Below are positions 8,146 to 15,825 of a stretch of DNA of 64,000 nt, piece by piece. This stretch comes from Haloferax prahovense DSM 18310 (GTDB lineage Archaea; Halobacteriota; Halobacteria; Halobacteriales; Haloferacaceae). The stretch covers positions 86,184-150,183 of the forward strand of contig NZ_AOLG01000014.1 in the NCBI RefSeq assembly GCF_000336815.1, written 5' to 3'. Both the position numbers and the translations under genes were made by a program. Numbering within the stretch: the first letter of the stretch is position 1; each line of letters opens with the position of its first letter. The notes beneath the pieces are model-generated. The model ran no database searches. It was not told where the DNA came from and worked only from the letters and a program-made list of their open reading frames with translations.

Positions 8146-8808
8146 CTACTTCGGCCGGGCGACGATTCCGAGGTGGTCGGCGTGGAAGCGGTCGAGACGG
8201 GCTGTGTCGAGGATTTCGTAAGCGGATCCCAGTTCGGCGACCACGTCGTCGAACACGTCGTCCGGCTCGGCGGTCACGTCCTCGCTCCGCGCCTTGACGG
8301 CCATCAGGAGCCGACCGTCGTCCGCGAGGAACTGTCGGTTGCGGACGGCGACGGTCGCCTGCCCGCGGGTCGCCACGTCCATGACGAGGCAATCGATGCC
8401 GGATTCGACCACGTGCGCGTAGGATTCGGGGTCGCGCGCGTCCTTCAGGAGCGGGAAGAGATTGGTGCGGTCCTCGGCGACGCCGACGAGGTCGCGGACG
8501 GGGCGCGGCGCGAACTCCACGGCGTAGGTCGGCCCGGCGAAGTCGGCGACGTGCGAGACGGTCGTTCCCGAGGCGGCCCCGAGGTAGAGGACCGACTCGT
8601 CGCCGACGAGACCCGTGTCCATCCCGAGTTCGAGCATCGCGCCGAGCTTCGAGCGCCCGGCGTCCCACGCGCGCCAGCCGTCGGCGTCCACGGGTTCGCC
8701 GTAGACCTGCGCGCCCCGGGTCGAGAGGCGCTCGCGGCCGCCGAACGTCCGGCGCTCGACGCCTTCGGGGAGGTCGGCATTGGAACTGGCGGCGGAATCG
8801 TCGCTCAT
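8146..8808 (-). CDS. flpA: Fibrillarin-like rRNA/tRNA 2'-O-methyltransferase
   Basis: The SAM-dependent methyltransferase of the box C/D guide RNP. The 220-residue protein starts MSDDSAASSN; its ATG overlaps the nop5 stop by 4 bases (ATGA), so the pair is co-translated. Visible are the fibrillarin-specific YGEPV, the SAM-binding motif I (VLYLGAASGTTVSHVAD) with the YAVEFAPR strand, and MDVATRGQ near residue 138. Longer in-frame extension into nop5 is rejected because the overlap start matches family length. Confidence 0.94.
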   Translation of the reverse strand: MSDDSAASSNADLPEGVERRTFGGRERLSTRGAQVYGEPVDADGWRAWDAGRSKLGAMLELGMDTGLVGDESVLYLGAASGTTVSHVADFAGPTYAVEFAPRPVRDLVGVAEDRTNLFPLLKDARDPESYAHVVESGIDCLVMDVATRGQATVAVRNRQFLADDGRLLMAVKARSEDVTAEPDDVFDDVVAELGSAYEILDTARLDRFHADHLGIVARPK

Positions 8809-9647
8809 TCGTCGGCCTCCTCGTCGGCGCGGGCGCGAATCGTCGCCATCCGGTCGGCGAGTTCGGCGTGCAGGTCCGGCCGGTAGTCGCCCGAGTAGTG
8901 GTCGATGCGCGCGGCGATAGAGAGCTTCCCGGCGAGCGCGCGGGCGGCCGACCCGCGGTCCTGCGGGCGCGTCCCGCGGACGTACTCGTGAGTGAAGATG
9001 ACGCCGTGTTTGGGCGACGTGGCGCGGCCCTTCAGGTGCGCGAAGAGGGCGTCTTCGGCCCCGAGTACTTGGACCGTTCCGCTCGGTTTCTTGGCGAGGC
9101 TTTCGAGGCCGCCCGCAAGCGCGATGAGCCGCGCCGCGAGGACCGGGCCGGCCATCTCGGCGAGGTTCGGCGCGGTCGTGGGCGCGCGCTCTTCGATGAA
9201 CGCCCGGAGGTCGTCGCGCTCGTCGAGCAGGTCCACCGCGCGGGTTGCGTAGGAGACGACGCGCTCTTCGGCGGCGGTCTTCGGGTCGCGGGCGGCGATG
9301 TCGCGGACGCCGTCGAGGCCGCGCGGGACGGTCTCGTAGAGCGTGCCGGCCCACTCGACGACCCGCTCGGCGAGTTCGTTCGCGGTCCGTTCGGCGTCGT
9401 CCATCGCGCGCACGGCGTGGGCGAGTTGCACGTCGTCGGCGCGCTCGCGCTCCGCGACGGCCTCGCTGGCGGCGGCGAGCGTCGCCGAGCGGAGTTTGGC
9501 GTAGTAGTCGGTCTCGTCGGCGGCGAACCCGGCGTCGACGGCCTCGGCCGGCCAGTCGGCGGGGGCGGAGGCGCGGCCCGTTCGGACTCGCGTCGCCCCG
9601 GATTCGGGGTCGTCGGGGTCCGCGCCGGCGAACCATGCGTCTGTCAT
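8805..9647 (-). CDS. nop5: Nop5/Nop56 family box C/D RNP scaffold protein
   Basis: The core protein bridging L7Ae-bound guide RNA and fibrillarin. 280 residues from MTDAWFAGAD: an N-terminal fibrillarin-binding domain, a central coiled-coil (about 90-150) and the conserved NOP domain with ERAPTTAPNLAEMAGPVLAARLIALAGGLE, then GAEDALFAHLKGRATSPKHGVIF. The start at 9647 is chosen over 9683 because TTTTACC at 9671-9677 (minus) is placed for a leaderless transcript. It forms an operon with flpA (4-base overlap). The C-terminal Lys-rich tail of eukaryotic Nop56 is absent, as usual for archaea. Confidence 0.94.
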   Translation of the reverse strand: MTDAWFAGADPDDPESGATRVRTGRASAPADWPAEAVDAGFAADETDYYAKLRSATLAAASEAVAERERADDVQLAHAVRAMDDAERTANELAERVVEWAGTLYETVPRGLDGVRDIAARDPKTAAEERVVSYATRAVDLLDERDDLRAFIEERAPTTAPNLAEMAGPVLAARLIALAGGLESLAKKPSGTVQVLGAEDALFAHLKGRATSPKHGVIFTHEYVRGTRPQDRGSAARALAGKLSIAARIDHYSGDYRPDLHAELADRMATIRARADEEADE

Positions 9648-9670
9648 ACTGGCGGATTGCGCCCCGTTCG

Positions 9671-9677
9671 GGTAAAA
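9671..9677 (-). promoter_or_regulatory. TATA-like element of nop5-flpA
   Basis: Read on the minus strand this is TTTTACC, 24-30 bases before the ATG at 9647. It favours that start over the upstream ATG at 9683, which would lie upstream of the predicted transcript start. Confidence 0.5.
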
Positions 9678-9759
9678 GGACACGGACCCGCGGGCGCGGT
9701 TCGGCGCTCATGGTACGCCGTGGTAAGTTTTAACACACCATGTCTCGTACGAATGCTCG

Positions 9760-9894
9760 ATGGAACGCGCTTCGTACGTCTGTCGTGAGTGTCAAACGAC
9801 CGTGAGCGCCGCGTCGTACCGCTCGACTTGTCCGGAGTGTAGCGGCGAACTGCGGCCTAGGTCCGTGACGAGCCGCCGACGCGCCGGAGATTGA
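9760..9894 (+). CDS. Small zinc-ribbon (rubrerythrin-like) protein
   Basis: A 44-residue protein with two CxxC knuckles (CREC at residues 8-11, CPEC at 24-27), enough for one zinc or iron site as in rubredoxin/rubrerythrin-like ribbons. The tail RPRSVTSRRRAGD is basic. A TATA-like GTTTTAAC lies about 30 bases before the ATG, so a leaderless start is likely. The stop overlaps the TTG start of the next gene (TTGA). It is divergent from nop5. Such micro-proteins are common in haloarchaea and mostly uncharacterised. Confidence 0.75.
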   Translation: MERASYVCRECQTTVSAASYRSTCPECSGELRPRSVTSRRRAGD

Positions 9895-10313
9895 ACGACG
9901 CGCGCGGGTCGTCCGACCCGAGCGCCGTCCGCTCGCTCGCAGTCACGACCGACGACCTCGTGACCTCCCTCGAGGCGAACCGCCGGGGCGACGACCCCGT
10001 CGTCCTCCGCGTCACCCCGCCGTTCTACGGGCGGATGCGGGCGCGAATTCACCGAACCGGCGGCGAAGCCTCGGACTACGCCGACCCCGAGCCGATACAC
10101 CTCGACCCGCGGGTCTTCGTCGGCGACGACGCCCCCGCGTACCCCGAACCCGACGAGACGCGGCCGGAGCCGTACGAGGTCGAAGCTCACCACGAGCGCC
10201 ACACGGAGGCGGTCCGAGCGTGGCGCTCTGCCGTCCGCGACCACCTCCGCGAGGCCGTCGCGCTCCCGACGGACGACGGTCCCCACGAGGTCGACGTCAA
10301 GTACCTCGGCTGA
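9891..10313 (+). CDS. Hypothetical haloarchaeal protein with TTG start
   Basis: A 140-residue acidic soluble protein. The only usable start is TTG at 9891, overlapping the TGA of the preceding zinc-ribbon gene (TTGA); an in-frame stop at 9858-9860 excludes a longer form. The central region has VLRVTPPFYGRMRARIHR and IHLDPRVFV. No catalytic motif is recognised. Translation is probably coupled to the upstream micro-gene. Confidence 0.65.
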   Translation: MNDARGSSDPSAVRSLAVTTDDLVTSLEANRRGDDPVVLRVTPPFYGRMRARIHRTGGEASDYADPEPIHLDPRVFVGDDAPAYPEPDETRPEPYEVEAHHERHTEAVRAWRSAVRDHLREAVALPTDDGPHEVDVKYLG

Positions 10314-10351
10314 GCGAACCACTTTTTCCCCGCGGGGCACACCGTAGCGAC

Positions 10352-10723
10352 ATGAGCACCGACGAGTACCGCCGCGGGACGGCGGTCGAGCGCGAGCGTC
10401 AGCAGAAACAGCGCCCGGCGCGCGGCCGCTACCGCGGGGTGTTGCCGGTCATCTACGCCATCGGGTTCGTCATGTTCACCGGCGTCTCGCTGTACATCGG
10501 GCCGGAGCCGGCGTTCGCAGTCTACCTCGTCACCCACGTCTTCTACGCGGGACTCGTCCGCGCCGACATCAAGTCGCTCCGCGGGCAGGGCATCGACTGG
10601 GGCGCGTCGCGGCACCTCTGGTTCGGCGCGGCGTTCGCGCTCCCGTTCGTCGCGCCCGCCTACTACCTCTACAGCGGCCGCGTGATTCGCCGCGAAAACA
10701 AGTCGCGGAACCTCGATGACTGA
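10352..10723 (+). CDS. Small three-helix membrane protein
   Basis: 123 residues. A polar, basic N-terminus (1-27, rich in Arg/Gln/Lys) precedes predicted membrane helices at about 29-48, 54-72 and 88-108 and a basic C-terminus. The ATG follows an ACTTTTTCC element (10321-10329) by about 25 bases, which suits a leaderless TATA box. It is 38 bases after the preceding gene. No family recognised. Confidence 0.7.
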   Translation: MSTDEYRRGTAVERERQQKQRPARGRYRGVLPVIYAIGFVMFTGVSLYIGPEPAFAVYLVTHVFYAGLVRADIKSLRGQGIDWGASRHLWFGAAFALPFVAPAYYLYSGRVIRRENKSRNLDD

Positions 10724-10816
10724 GGCAGAAACCCGCGGACTGCTCCGCGAGGCCGAGCCGAGGGTGCGGCGGCCCGGCCACCGAACTTATGCCCGGCGAG
10801 GGGAAATGGCGGGGCA

Positions 10817-11467
10817 ATGACTTCCAGACGCGTAGTCGCGGTGCTCGCGCTCGCCGCGCTCGTGCTCACCAGCGGCTGTATCGGCTTTCTGACGGGCGAG
10901 GAGACGCTGACGTTCGAATCCGAACCGGCCACGACGGACGCGACCGTCGCCGAGAACGCCGGCTACGAGACGAACGGGACCGAGACGTTCGCGGTGAATC
11001 GCACGCTCTCGTTCGGCGGGCAGGAGCGTAAAATCGCCGCCAGCAACCACATCACGACGTACGAGAAGACGCTGGACCTCGGCTTCTTCGGCGAGGCCAA
11101 ACTCGGCTCGTTCAGCGTCATCTCGACGCCCGCGGTCGAGGTCGCCGGCCAGCCCCGGAACCCCATCGGCGACTACTCGAACGACGACCTCATCCGCCTC
11201 GTCGACAACCGGTATCAGGGCCTCAGCGACGTCCAGCAGGTCAGTTCGCGGAACGTCCAGATGCTCGGCGAGACGACTAACGTCACGAAGTACAGCGCCA
11301 CCGCGCGGTTCGGCGGGCAGGAAGTCGACGTGTACGTCCACGTGACGAAAGTCCAGCACAACGAGGACTTCGTCATCGCAATCGGGCTGTACCCCCAACA
11401 GCTCGACGGCGAGGAGGAGAACGTCCTCGAACTGATTCGGTCGGTCGAACACCCGTCTGAAGCGTAA
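10817..11467 (+). CDS. Secreted lipoprotein, DUF6517-like
   Basis: A 216-residue predicted lipoprotein: MTSRRVVAVLALAALVLTSGC has a short basic n-region, a hydrophobic core and a lipobox ending at Cys21. The mature part (TFESEPATTDATV...) resembles haloarchaeal surface lipoproteins of the DUF6517 type, but I assign that by general look only. It has YETNGTE and NVTKYSATARFGGQEVDVYVHVTKV segments, probably a beta-sandwich. A TATA-like AACTTATGCC lies about 33 bases upstream. Function unknown. Confidence 0.75.
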   Translation: MTSRRVVAVLALAALVLTSGCIGFLTGEETLTFESEPATTDATVAENAGYETNGTETFAVNRTLSFGGQERKIAASNHITTYEKTLDLGFFGEAKLGSFSVISTPAVEVAGQPRNPIGDYSNDDLIRLVDNRYQGLSDVQQVSSRNVQMLGETTNVTKYSATARFGGQEVDVYVHVTKVQHNEDFVIAIGLYPQQLDGEEENVLELIRSVEHPSEA

Positions 11468-11514
11468 GCCGCCTCGGGCGAGCCTTTTTCTCGTCGCCGC
11501 GGGTCGATGGTTTC

Positions 11515-11670
11515 ATGACTCGCGTACGGACCGCAGGTATCGCGGTGACGGCGCTCGGCGTCGTCGGCTACGGCGTCGGGTCGCTCGTTGCCTACCCGGG
11601 CCGGGCGTTCTCGGTGACGGCCGTCATGGTCGGCATCACGCTCTGGGCCATCGGGGGTGACGTGCGGTGA
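11515..11670 (+). CDS. 51-residue membrane micro-protein overlapping corA
   Basis: MTRVRTAGIAVTALG starts a 51-residue protein with two hydrophobic segments (about 8-24 and 29-46) and a polar end (GGDVR). Its TGA overlaps the GTG start of corA (GTGA), indicating translational coupling. A T-rich CCTTTTTCTC lies about 30 bases upstream and may be its TATA-like element. The tight overlap makes it a real gene in my view; a role accompanying CorA is only suggested by position. Confidence 0.65.
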   Translation: MTRVRTAGIAVTALGVVGYGVGSLVAYPGRAFSVTAVMVGITLWAIGGDVR

Positions 11671-12650
11671 TTTCGGCGCTCGTCTACGGCGACGACGGCG
11701 TGTCGGCCTACGAGGAGACCGCGTTGGACGCCGCGCGCGACGCCGACGGGACCACGTGGGTTCGCACGACCGCCGCGGAGGAGTTCGAGCGCGTCGCCGA
11801 GGCGTTCGGCGTCCACCCGCTTTCGGTCGAGGACGTTCGGAACGACGCCCGCCCGAAGGCCGAGGAGTACGACGAGTACACGTTCGTCGTCGTCCGGGTG
11901 GCGACGCTCCGCGCCGGCGAACAGGTGTTCGAAGAGGAGGTCCAGACCAGACCCGTGGGGCTCTGCTTCGGCGACGACTGGCTCGTGACGCTGACGCGCC
12001 GGGAACTGGAACCGATAAACTACGTATGGAACGCCATCGAGCGGGAGGAGCCCCGGATGCTCCGGTTCGGGCCGGACTTCGTGGCCTACCGCGTCATCGA
12101 CCGCATCGTCGACGAGTACTTCGGGCTGTTGGACGAGGTCGGCGAGGAGATAGAACTCATCGAGGACATCATCCTCGAGGGTCCCGACCCGGAGGTGCTC
12201 GAGGGGCTGAACGCGGTCCGGCGCGACCTGCTGTCGTTCCGGAAAACCGTGTGGCCGACGCGGGAGGCCGTCGGCGTGCTCGCGCGCGGCGACCCCGACT
12301 ACGTCCGCGAGTCGACGGAGAAGTACTACCGCGACGTGTACGACCACCTCGTCGAGTTGGTCGACCTCACGGAGACGTACCGCGACCTCGCGCGCGGCGC
12401 GCGGGACATCTACCTCAACACGCTCTCGCAGTCGACGAACGAGGTGATGAAGACGCTCACCGTCGTCGCCACCATCATCCTCCCGCTCACGCTCGTCGTC
12501 GGCATCTACGGTATGAACTTCGACCCCGGCGCGTCGGCGTTCAACATGCCCGAACTCGGCTGGGCCTACGGCTACCCGGCGACGATGCTCGGCATGGCGC
12601 TCGTCTCCGCCGTCCTGCTCGTCTACTTCCGACGGGAGAGCTGGCTCTAA
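11667..12650 (+). CDS. corA: CorA-type magnesium transport protein
   Basis: A divalent-cation (Mg2+/Co2+) channel of the CorA family, 327 residues. The long N-terminal cytosolic domain ends in the stalk helix. Two transmembrane helices follow near the C-terminus (about 265-290 and 300-320), with the diagnostic GMN motif in YGMNFDPG. The C-terminus RRESWL is basic. The GTG start overlaps the preceding micro-gene stop by 4 bases. The haloarchaeal loop after GMN (DPGASAFNMPELGWAYGYP) is typical length. Family assignment is secure. Confidence 0.93.
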   Translation: MISALVYGDDGVSAYEETALDAARDADGTTWVRTTAAEEFERVAEAFGVHPLSVEDVRNDARPKAEEYDEYTFVVVRVATLRAGEQVFEEEVQTRPVGLCFGDDWLVTLTRRELEPINYVWNAIEREEPRMLRFGPDFVAYRVIDRIVDEYFGLLDEVGEEIELIEDIILEGPDPEVLEGLNAVRRDLLSFRKTVWPTREAVGVLARGDPDYVRESTEKYYRDVYDHLVELVDLTETYRDLARGARDIYLNTLSQSTNEVMKTLTVVATIILPLTLVVGIYGMNFDPGASAFNMPELGWAYGYPATMLGMALVSAVLLVYFRRESWL

Positions 12651-12765
12651 GCGACGAAAGAGATATACTACCCGATTGCTCACGTCTGGCGCTCGGTTCG
12701 CGTCGGCGAGATGGCGACAAATCCCCCCACATCGTGCGATTGACCCGCATAACCTCGGCGAAAGG

Positions 12766-12773
12766 TTTATATG
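12766..12773 (+). promoter_or_regulatory. TATA box of tfb with BRE-like CGAAAGG
   Basis: TTTATATG preceded by CGAAAGG is a strong archaeal promoter. The expected start near 12795 leaves a leader of about 80 nucleotides before the ATG at 12874, unusual beside mostly leaderless neighbours. Confidence 0.7.
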
Positions 12774-12873
12774 CTTTTCGGACTTACTGATGGTAAGGCC
12801 AGTCCAAGCCGGATTATTCTTTCGTCTTCTGTGGTCTTCCCGGCCGAGACGTATCCGCGCCTTCCCCCCCACC

Positions 12874-13872
12874 ATGAGCGACACCACAACCACCCGAACC
12901 TACAGTACCGACGCAAAGGCCAGGGACGTCCGTCCCCGCGAGTCGGAGCGAGACGAAAAACAGCAGGACGAAGCGCAGGTCTGCCCCGAGTGTAGCGGCC
13001 ACCTCGTCACCGACGAGGAACACGGCGAGACGATTTGCGAGGAGTGCGGCCTCGTCGTCGAGGAAACCGTGGTCGACCGCGGCCCCGAGTGGCGCGCGTT
13101 CGACTCCGCCGAGCGCGACAGCAAGTCCCGCGTCGGCGCGCCGACGACGAAGATGATGCACGACAAGGGGCTGTCGACCAACATCGGCTGGCAGAACAAG
13201 GACGCCTACGGCAAGTCCCTCTCGCCGCGCCAGCGCGAGCAGATGCAGCGGCTCCGCACGTGGAACGAGCGGTTCCGCACCCGCGACTCGAAGGAGCGCA
13301 ACCTCAAGCAGGCGCTCGGCGAAATCGACCGCATGGCCTCGGCCCTCGGTCTCCCGGAGAACGTCCGCGAGACCGCCTCGGTCATCTACCGCCGCGCGCT
13401 CAACGACGACCTGCTCCCCGGCCGCTCCATCGAGGGCGTCGCCACCGCGGCGCTGTACGCGTCGGCCCGGATGGCGGGCACTCCCCGCTCGCTCGACGAA
13501 CTGGAGAAGGTCTCGCGCGTCGATAAGATGGAACTCACCCGGACGTACCGCTACGTCGTCCGCGAGCTGAAGCTCGAAATCAAGCCCGCAGACCCCGAGC
13601 AGTACGTCCCGCGGTTCGCCAGCGAACTCGGCCTCTCCGACGAGGCCGAGCGGCAGGCCCGCCAGCTCCTCCGCGACGCGAAGGAGACGGGTATCCACTC
13701 CGGCAAGTCGCCGGTCGGTCTCGCCGCCGCCGCCGTCTACGCCGCCGCCCTCCTCACCAACGAGAAGGTGACCCAAAGCGAGGTCTCGACGGTCGCAGAC
13801 ATCTCCGAAGTCACCATCCGCAACCGCTACAAGGAGCTGCTCGAAGTCCAAGACGGTACCCTGTTCGCGTAA
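12874..13872 (+). CDS. tfb: Transcription initiation factor TFB
   Basis: The archaeal TFIIB homologue that recruits RNA polymerase to TBP-bound promoters. 332 residues: an N-terminal zinc ribbon (CPECSGHL...CEECG, about residues 37-58), the B-reader/linker (GPEWRAFDSAERDSKSRVGAPTT), and two cyclin repeats (about 130-220 and 225-320) ending with the DNA-binding helix SEVTIRNRYKELLEVQ. It is full length. Haloferax has many tfb paralogues, so I do not give a number. The 80-nt leader (see promoter entry) suggests post-transcriptional input. Confidence 0.95.
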   Translation: MSDTTTTRTYSTDAKARDVRPRESERDEKQQDEAQVCPECSGHLVTDEEHGETICEECGLVVEETVVDRGPEWRAFDSAERDSKSRVGAPTTKMMHDKGLSTNIGWQNKDAYGKSLSPRQREQMQRLRTWNERFRTRDSKERNLKQALGEIDRMASALGLPENVRETASVIYRRALNDDLLPGRSIEGVATAALYASARMAGTPRSLDELEKVSRVDKMELTRTYRYVVRELKLEIKPADPEQYVPRFASELGLSDEAERQARQLLRDAKETGIHSGKSPVGLAAAAVYAAALLTNEKVTQSEVSTVADISEVTIRNRYKELLEVQDGTLFA

Positions 13873-13960
13873 CCGCTCGGTGGGCTCGGTGGCCCGCACT
13901 TTTCTCGGTCGTGCTAAACCGTAACAACATTTATCCGCACCCCCGAAGCATATACGGGGT

Positions 13961-14140
13961 ATGGTTGAAGCGTTCGTCCGACTCTTGTGCCCCGAATGTG
14001 GAAAGGACTGGGAGACGAATCCGACCGATCTCCCCGCTCACCGCGACAACTACTCGTGTCAGGGATGCGGCGCGACGCGGCGCACGGCCGAGTTCATGCG
14101 GACGGAGCGCGACCTCCAGACGCTCAAACAGTTCGAGTAG
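13961..14140 (+). CDS. Zinc-ribbon micro-protein
   Basis: 59 residues beginning MVEAFVRLLCPECGKDW. Two CxxC/CxxCG knuckles (CPECG at 10-14, CQGCG at 33-37) 20 residues apart form a treble-clef or ribbon zinc site, followed by a helical charged tail (TAEFMRTERDLQTLKQFE). A TATA-like CATTTATCC at about 13928 is 30 bases before the ATG, consistent with leaderless expression. It resembles putative zinc-binding proteins widespread in haloarchaea. Function unknown. Confidence 0.75.
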   Translation: MVEAFVRLLCPECGKDWETNPTDLPAHRDNYSCQGCGATRRTAEFMRTERDLQTLKQFE

Positions 14141-14197
14141 CGAGGAGCGAGAGAGGGTCGCCTCACGACCGGGGCGGTCCCGGCTGGCGTCCGTTTT

Positions 14198-14605
14198 TTA
14201 GATGTCGGGAATCGACGAGAGCGCGCCGCACGCGTCGCACTTCAGCACGTCGGCACCTTGTTGCGTGACGAACTTCGTGTCCGGCGACCCGCACTCGCTG
14301 CACAGGACGAACGACTCGACGTACTCGTCGAGCGCGTCGGCGATGCGGCGCTGGCGGAACTCGCCGGTGAACCGCGCGCGACCTCTGTCGTCGATTTGGG
14401 CGCTCGTTCCCAACTCCGTCTGGAAGAACTTCAGGACGTGCGTCGCCTCGCGCGCGAGGCGGTCGTGGGTCGCCGCGAAGTTCTCGTAGACCGTGACGTT
14501 CCCCTCCTGGCGGACCGTCGGCTCCGGAACGCTGAAGCGGTCGCCGCCTTCCGCGACGTCCGGCGACTCCGAGAGCGCGCGGTCCAGTTGGTCGTCGTAG
14601 TCCAT
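14198..14605 (-). CDS. Translation initiation factor aIF2 subunit beta
   Basis: Part of the aIF2 trimer that delivers initiator tRNA. 135 residues from MDYDDQLDRA, the normal archaeal length: an N-terminal helix that binds the gamma subunit, the central alpha/beta domain with HVLKFFQTELGTSAQIDDRGRARFTGEF, and the C-terminal zinc ribbon (CSECG at about 100-104, CDACG at 122-126). TTTTACC about 26 bases upstream supports this start over the one at 14623. It converges with the zinc-ribbon gene. Usual gene symbol eif2b/aif2b left out because naming varies. Confidence 0.93.
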   Translation of the reverse strand: MDYDDQLDRALSESPDVAEGGDRFSVPEPTVRQEGNVTVYENFAATHDRLAREATHVLKFFQTELGTSAQIDDRGRARFTGEFRQRRIADALDEYVESFVLCSECGSPDTKFVTQQGADVLKCDACGALSSIPDI

Positions 14606-14872
14606 GCGCGACAGTACGCGCACGCCGGGGTAAAATTCTCACGACCCCCGGCGCGCGCGACCGGCGCTCGGCGCGCGCCCTACATAGCTATATAAACCAC
14701 TCGTGAGATTCCGCCGACGCTCGCTATCGAGGGGGCGAAACAACAAACGAATTGAAAACGTTCGAACACGAAATTTCCGCTGAGACCCCCATAATCGGCG
14801 GTTTAAGGGAGTCGGATGCTAACGTGACTCAAGATAATACTATATCCCTCCGGTCTCAAGCCGTGGTTGCTC

Positions 14873-15109
14873 ATGAAGAAGCAGGAACTCATCCACCTGC
14901 ACGGTCTGCTCGCAGAAGTCCACACCCAGATTGAGGCCTGGGAGGACGAGGAAATCAGTCTCGTCGAGTACAACGAACTCGGCGTACGACCGACATCCAT
15001 CCACAAGTCCAAGACGGACCACAAAGCAGCCGTGTTTAAACTGGCGAAGGGAATCACCGGAGCGATGCACGAGGCCGAACCAGAGCCGCTCGCACCGCAA
15101 GCCGACTGA
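14873..15109 (+). CDS. UPF0058 family protein
   Basis: 78 residues starting MKKQELIHLHGLLAEV, typical of the UPF0058 family of small archaeal proteins. It is helical and charged, with two histidines near the start (HLHG) and IHKSKTDHKAAVFKLAKGI. A TATA-like TACTATATCC about 25-30 bases before the ATG indicates a leaderless transcript, so I drop the TTG-CTC extension at 14867. Function is unknown. A DNA- or metal-related role has been suggested for the family, but nothing here decides it. Confidence 0.85.
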   Translation: MKKQELIHLHGLLAEVHTQIEAWEDEEISLVEYNELGVRPTSIHKSKTDHKAAVFKLAKGITGAMHEAEPEPLAPQAD

Positions 15110-15322
15110 ACCGAGAAAAGAAACGCGTTCTCCTCTACGACCCTACATCCGAGAGCGACCGCGCCGCTCTCTCGCGCGACAACGCTCCCGAGCGACCGCC
15201 GTGCCGAACCGATGGATGAGTTCCGCTCGCGGGCAGAAATAGCGTTTTGACGGAGGTGGGGCGTCGTCACGGGCTTTCGATGGCGCTGGGACGTCCCCTC
15301 CGCGACGACGATAAGCCGTGCT

Positions 15323-15763
15323 TCAGCGGTCGTCGACGAGGTCGTCGAAGTCGACGAGCGCGTCGTCGTCGTCCGAAGCGCCGGTCTCGGCGCGGGTGTC
15401 CCCCTCGCCGTCCGTCTCGACCGAATCGTCGTCGACTCGTTCGACCGACAGCACCTTCAGCGGGATATTTTCGAGGCGTTGGCCGATCTCCTTGCGGGCG
15501 ATGCGCGAGGCGTGTTCCTCCTGTTCGACGTTGAAGACGGTCATCTCCAGTTCGAGGGCGACGAGCGCCTCGTCCGCGGCGATGAACGCGGGGGGGAGTT
15601 CCTCGCCGCCGGGCGAGCTCCGAGAGCCCATGTTAATCTCGACGTACTTCAGGTCGGGATTGAGCATCTCGCCGGTCTTCGAGATGGCGATTCGGACCGC
15701 CTCGTCGACGGTTTCCACGTCGTACACCGGGACCGCGGCCTCGACGACGACTCTGCAGTCCAT
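15323..15763 (-). CDS. UPF0212 (DUF555) family protein
   Basis: 146 residues. The N-terminal 110 match the DUF555/UPF0212 pattern: MDCRVVVEAAVPVYDV, AVRIAISKTGEMLNPDLKYVEI, then an alpha/beta strand set and HASRIARKEIGQRLENIPLKV. The last 35 residues are an acidic haloarchaeal extension (DDDSVETDGEGDTRAE...DDDD). A TATA-like GGTTGATACC lies about 30 bases upstream. Function unknown; widely conserved in euryarchaea. Confidence 0.85.
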   Translation of the reverse strand: MDCRVVVEAAVPVYDVETVDEAVRIAISKTGEMLNPDLKYVEINMGSRSSPGGEELPPAFIAADEALVALELEMTVFNVEQEEHASRIARKEIGQRLENIPLKVLSVERVDDDSVETDGEGDTRAETGASDDDDALVDFDDLVDDR

Positions 15764-15825
15764 GGTTACGATGAGGTTGTGTGCCGAAGGGTATCAACCT
15801 TCTTGCCACTCCGTCTCCCGCCCGC

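Noticed and set aside
14752..14934. 60-codon plus-strand ORF before the UPF0058 gene
   Set aside because: It overlaps the UPF0058 start in another frame, and its sequence has no protein-like pattern. A TATA-like TATATAA at about 14688 could still drive a transcript, but I see no RNA fold to support one.
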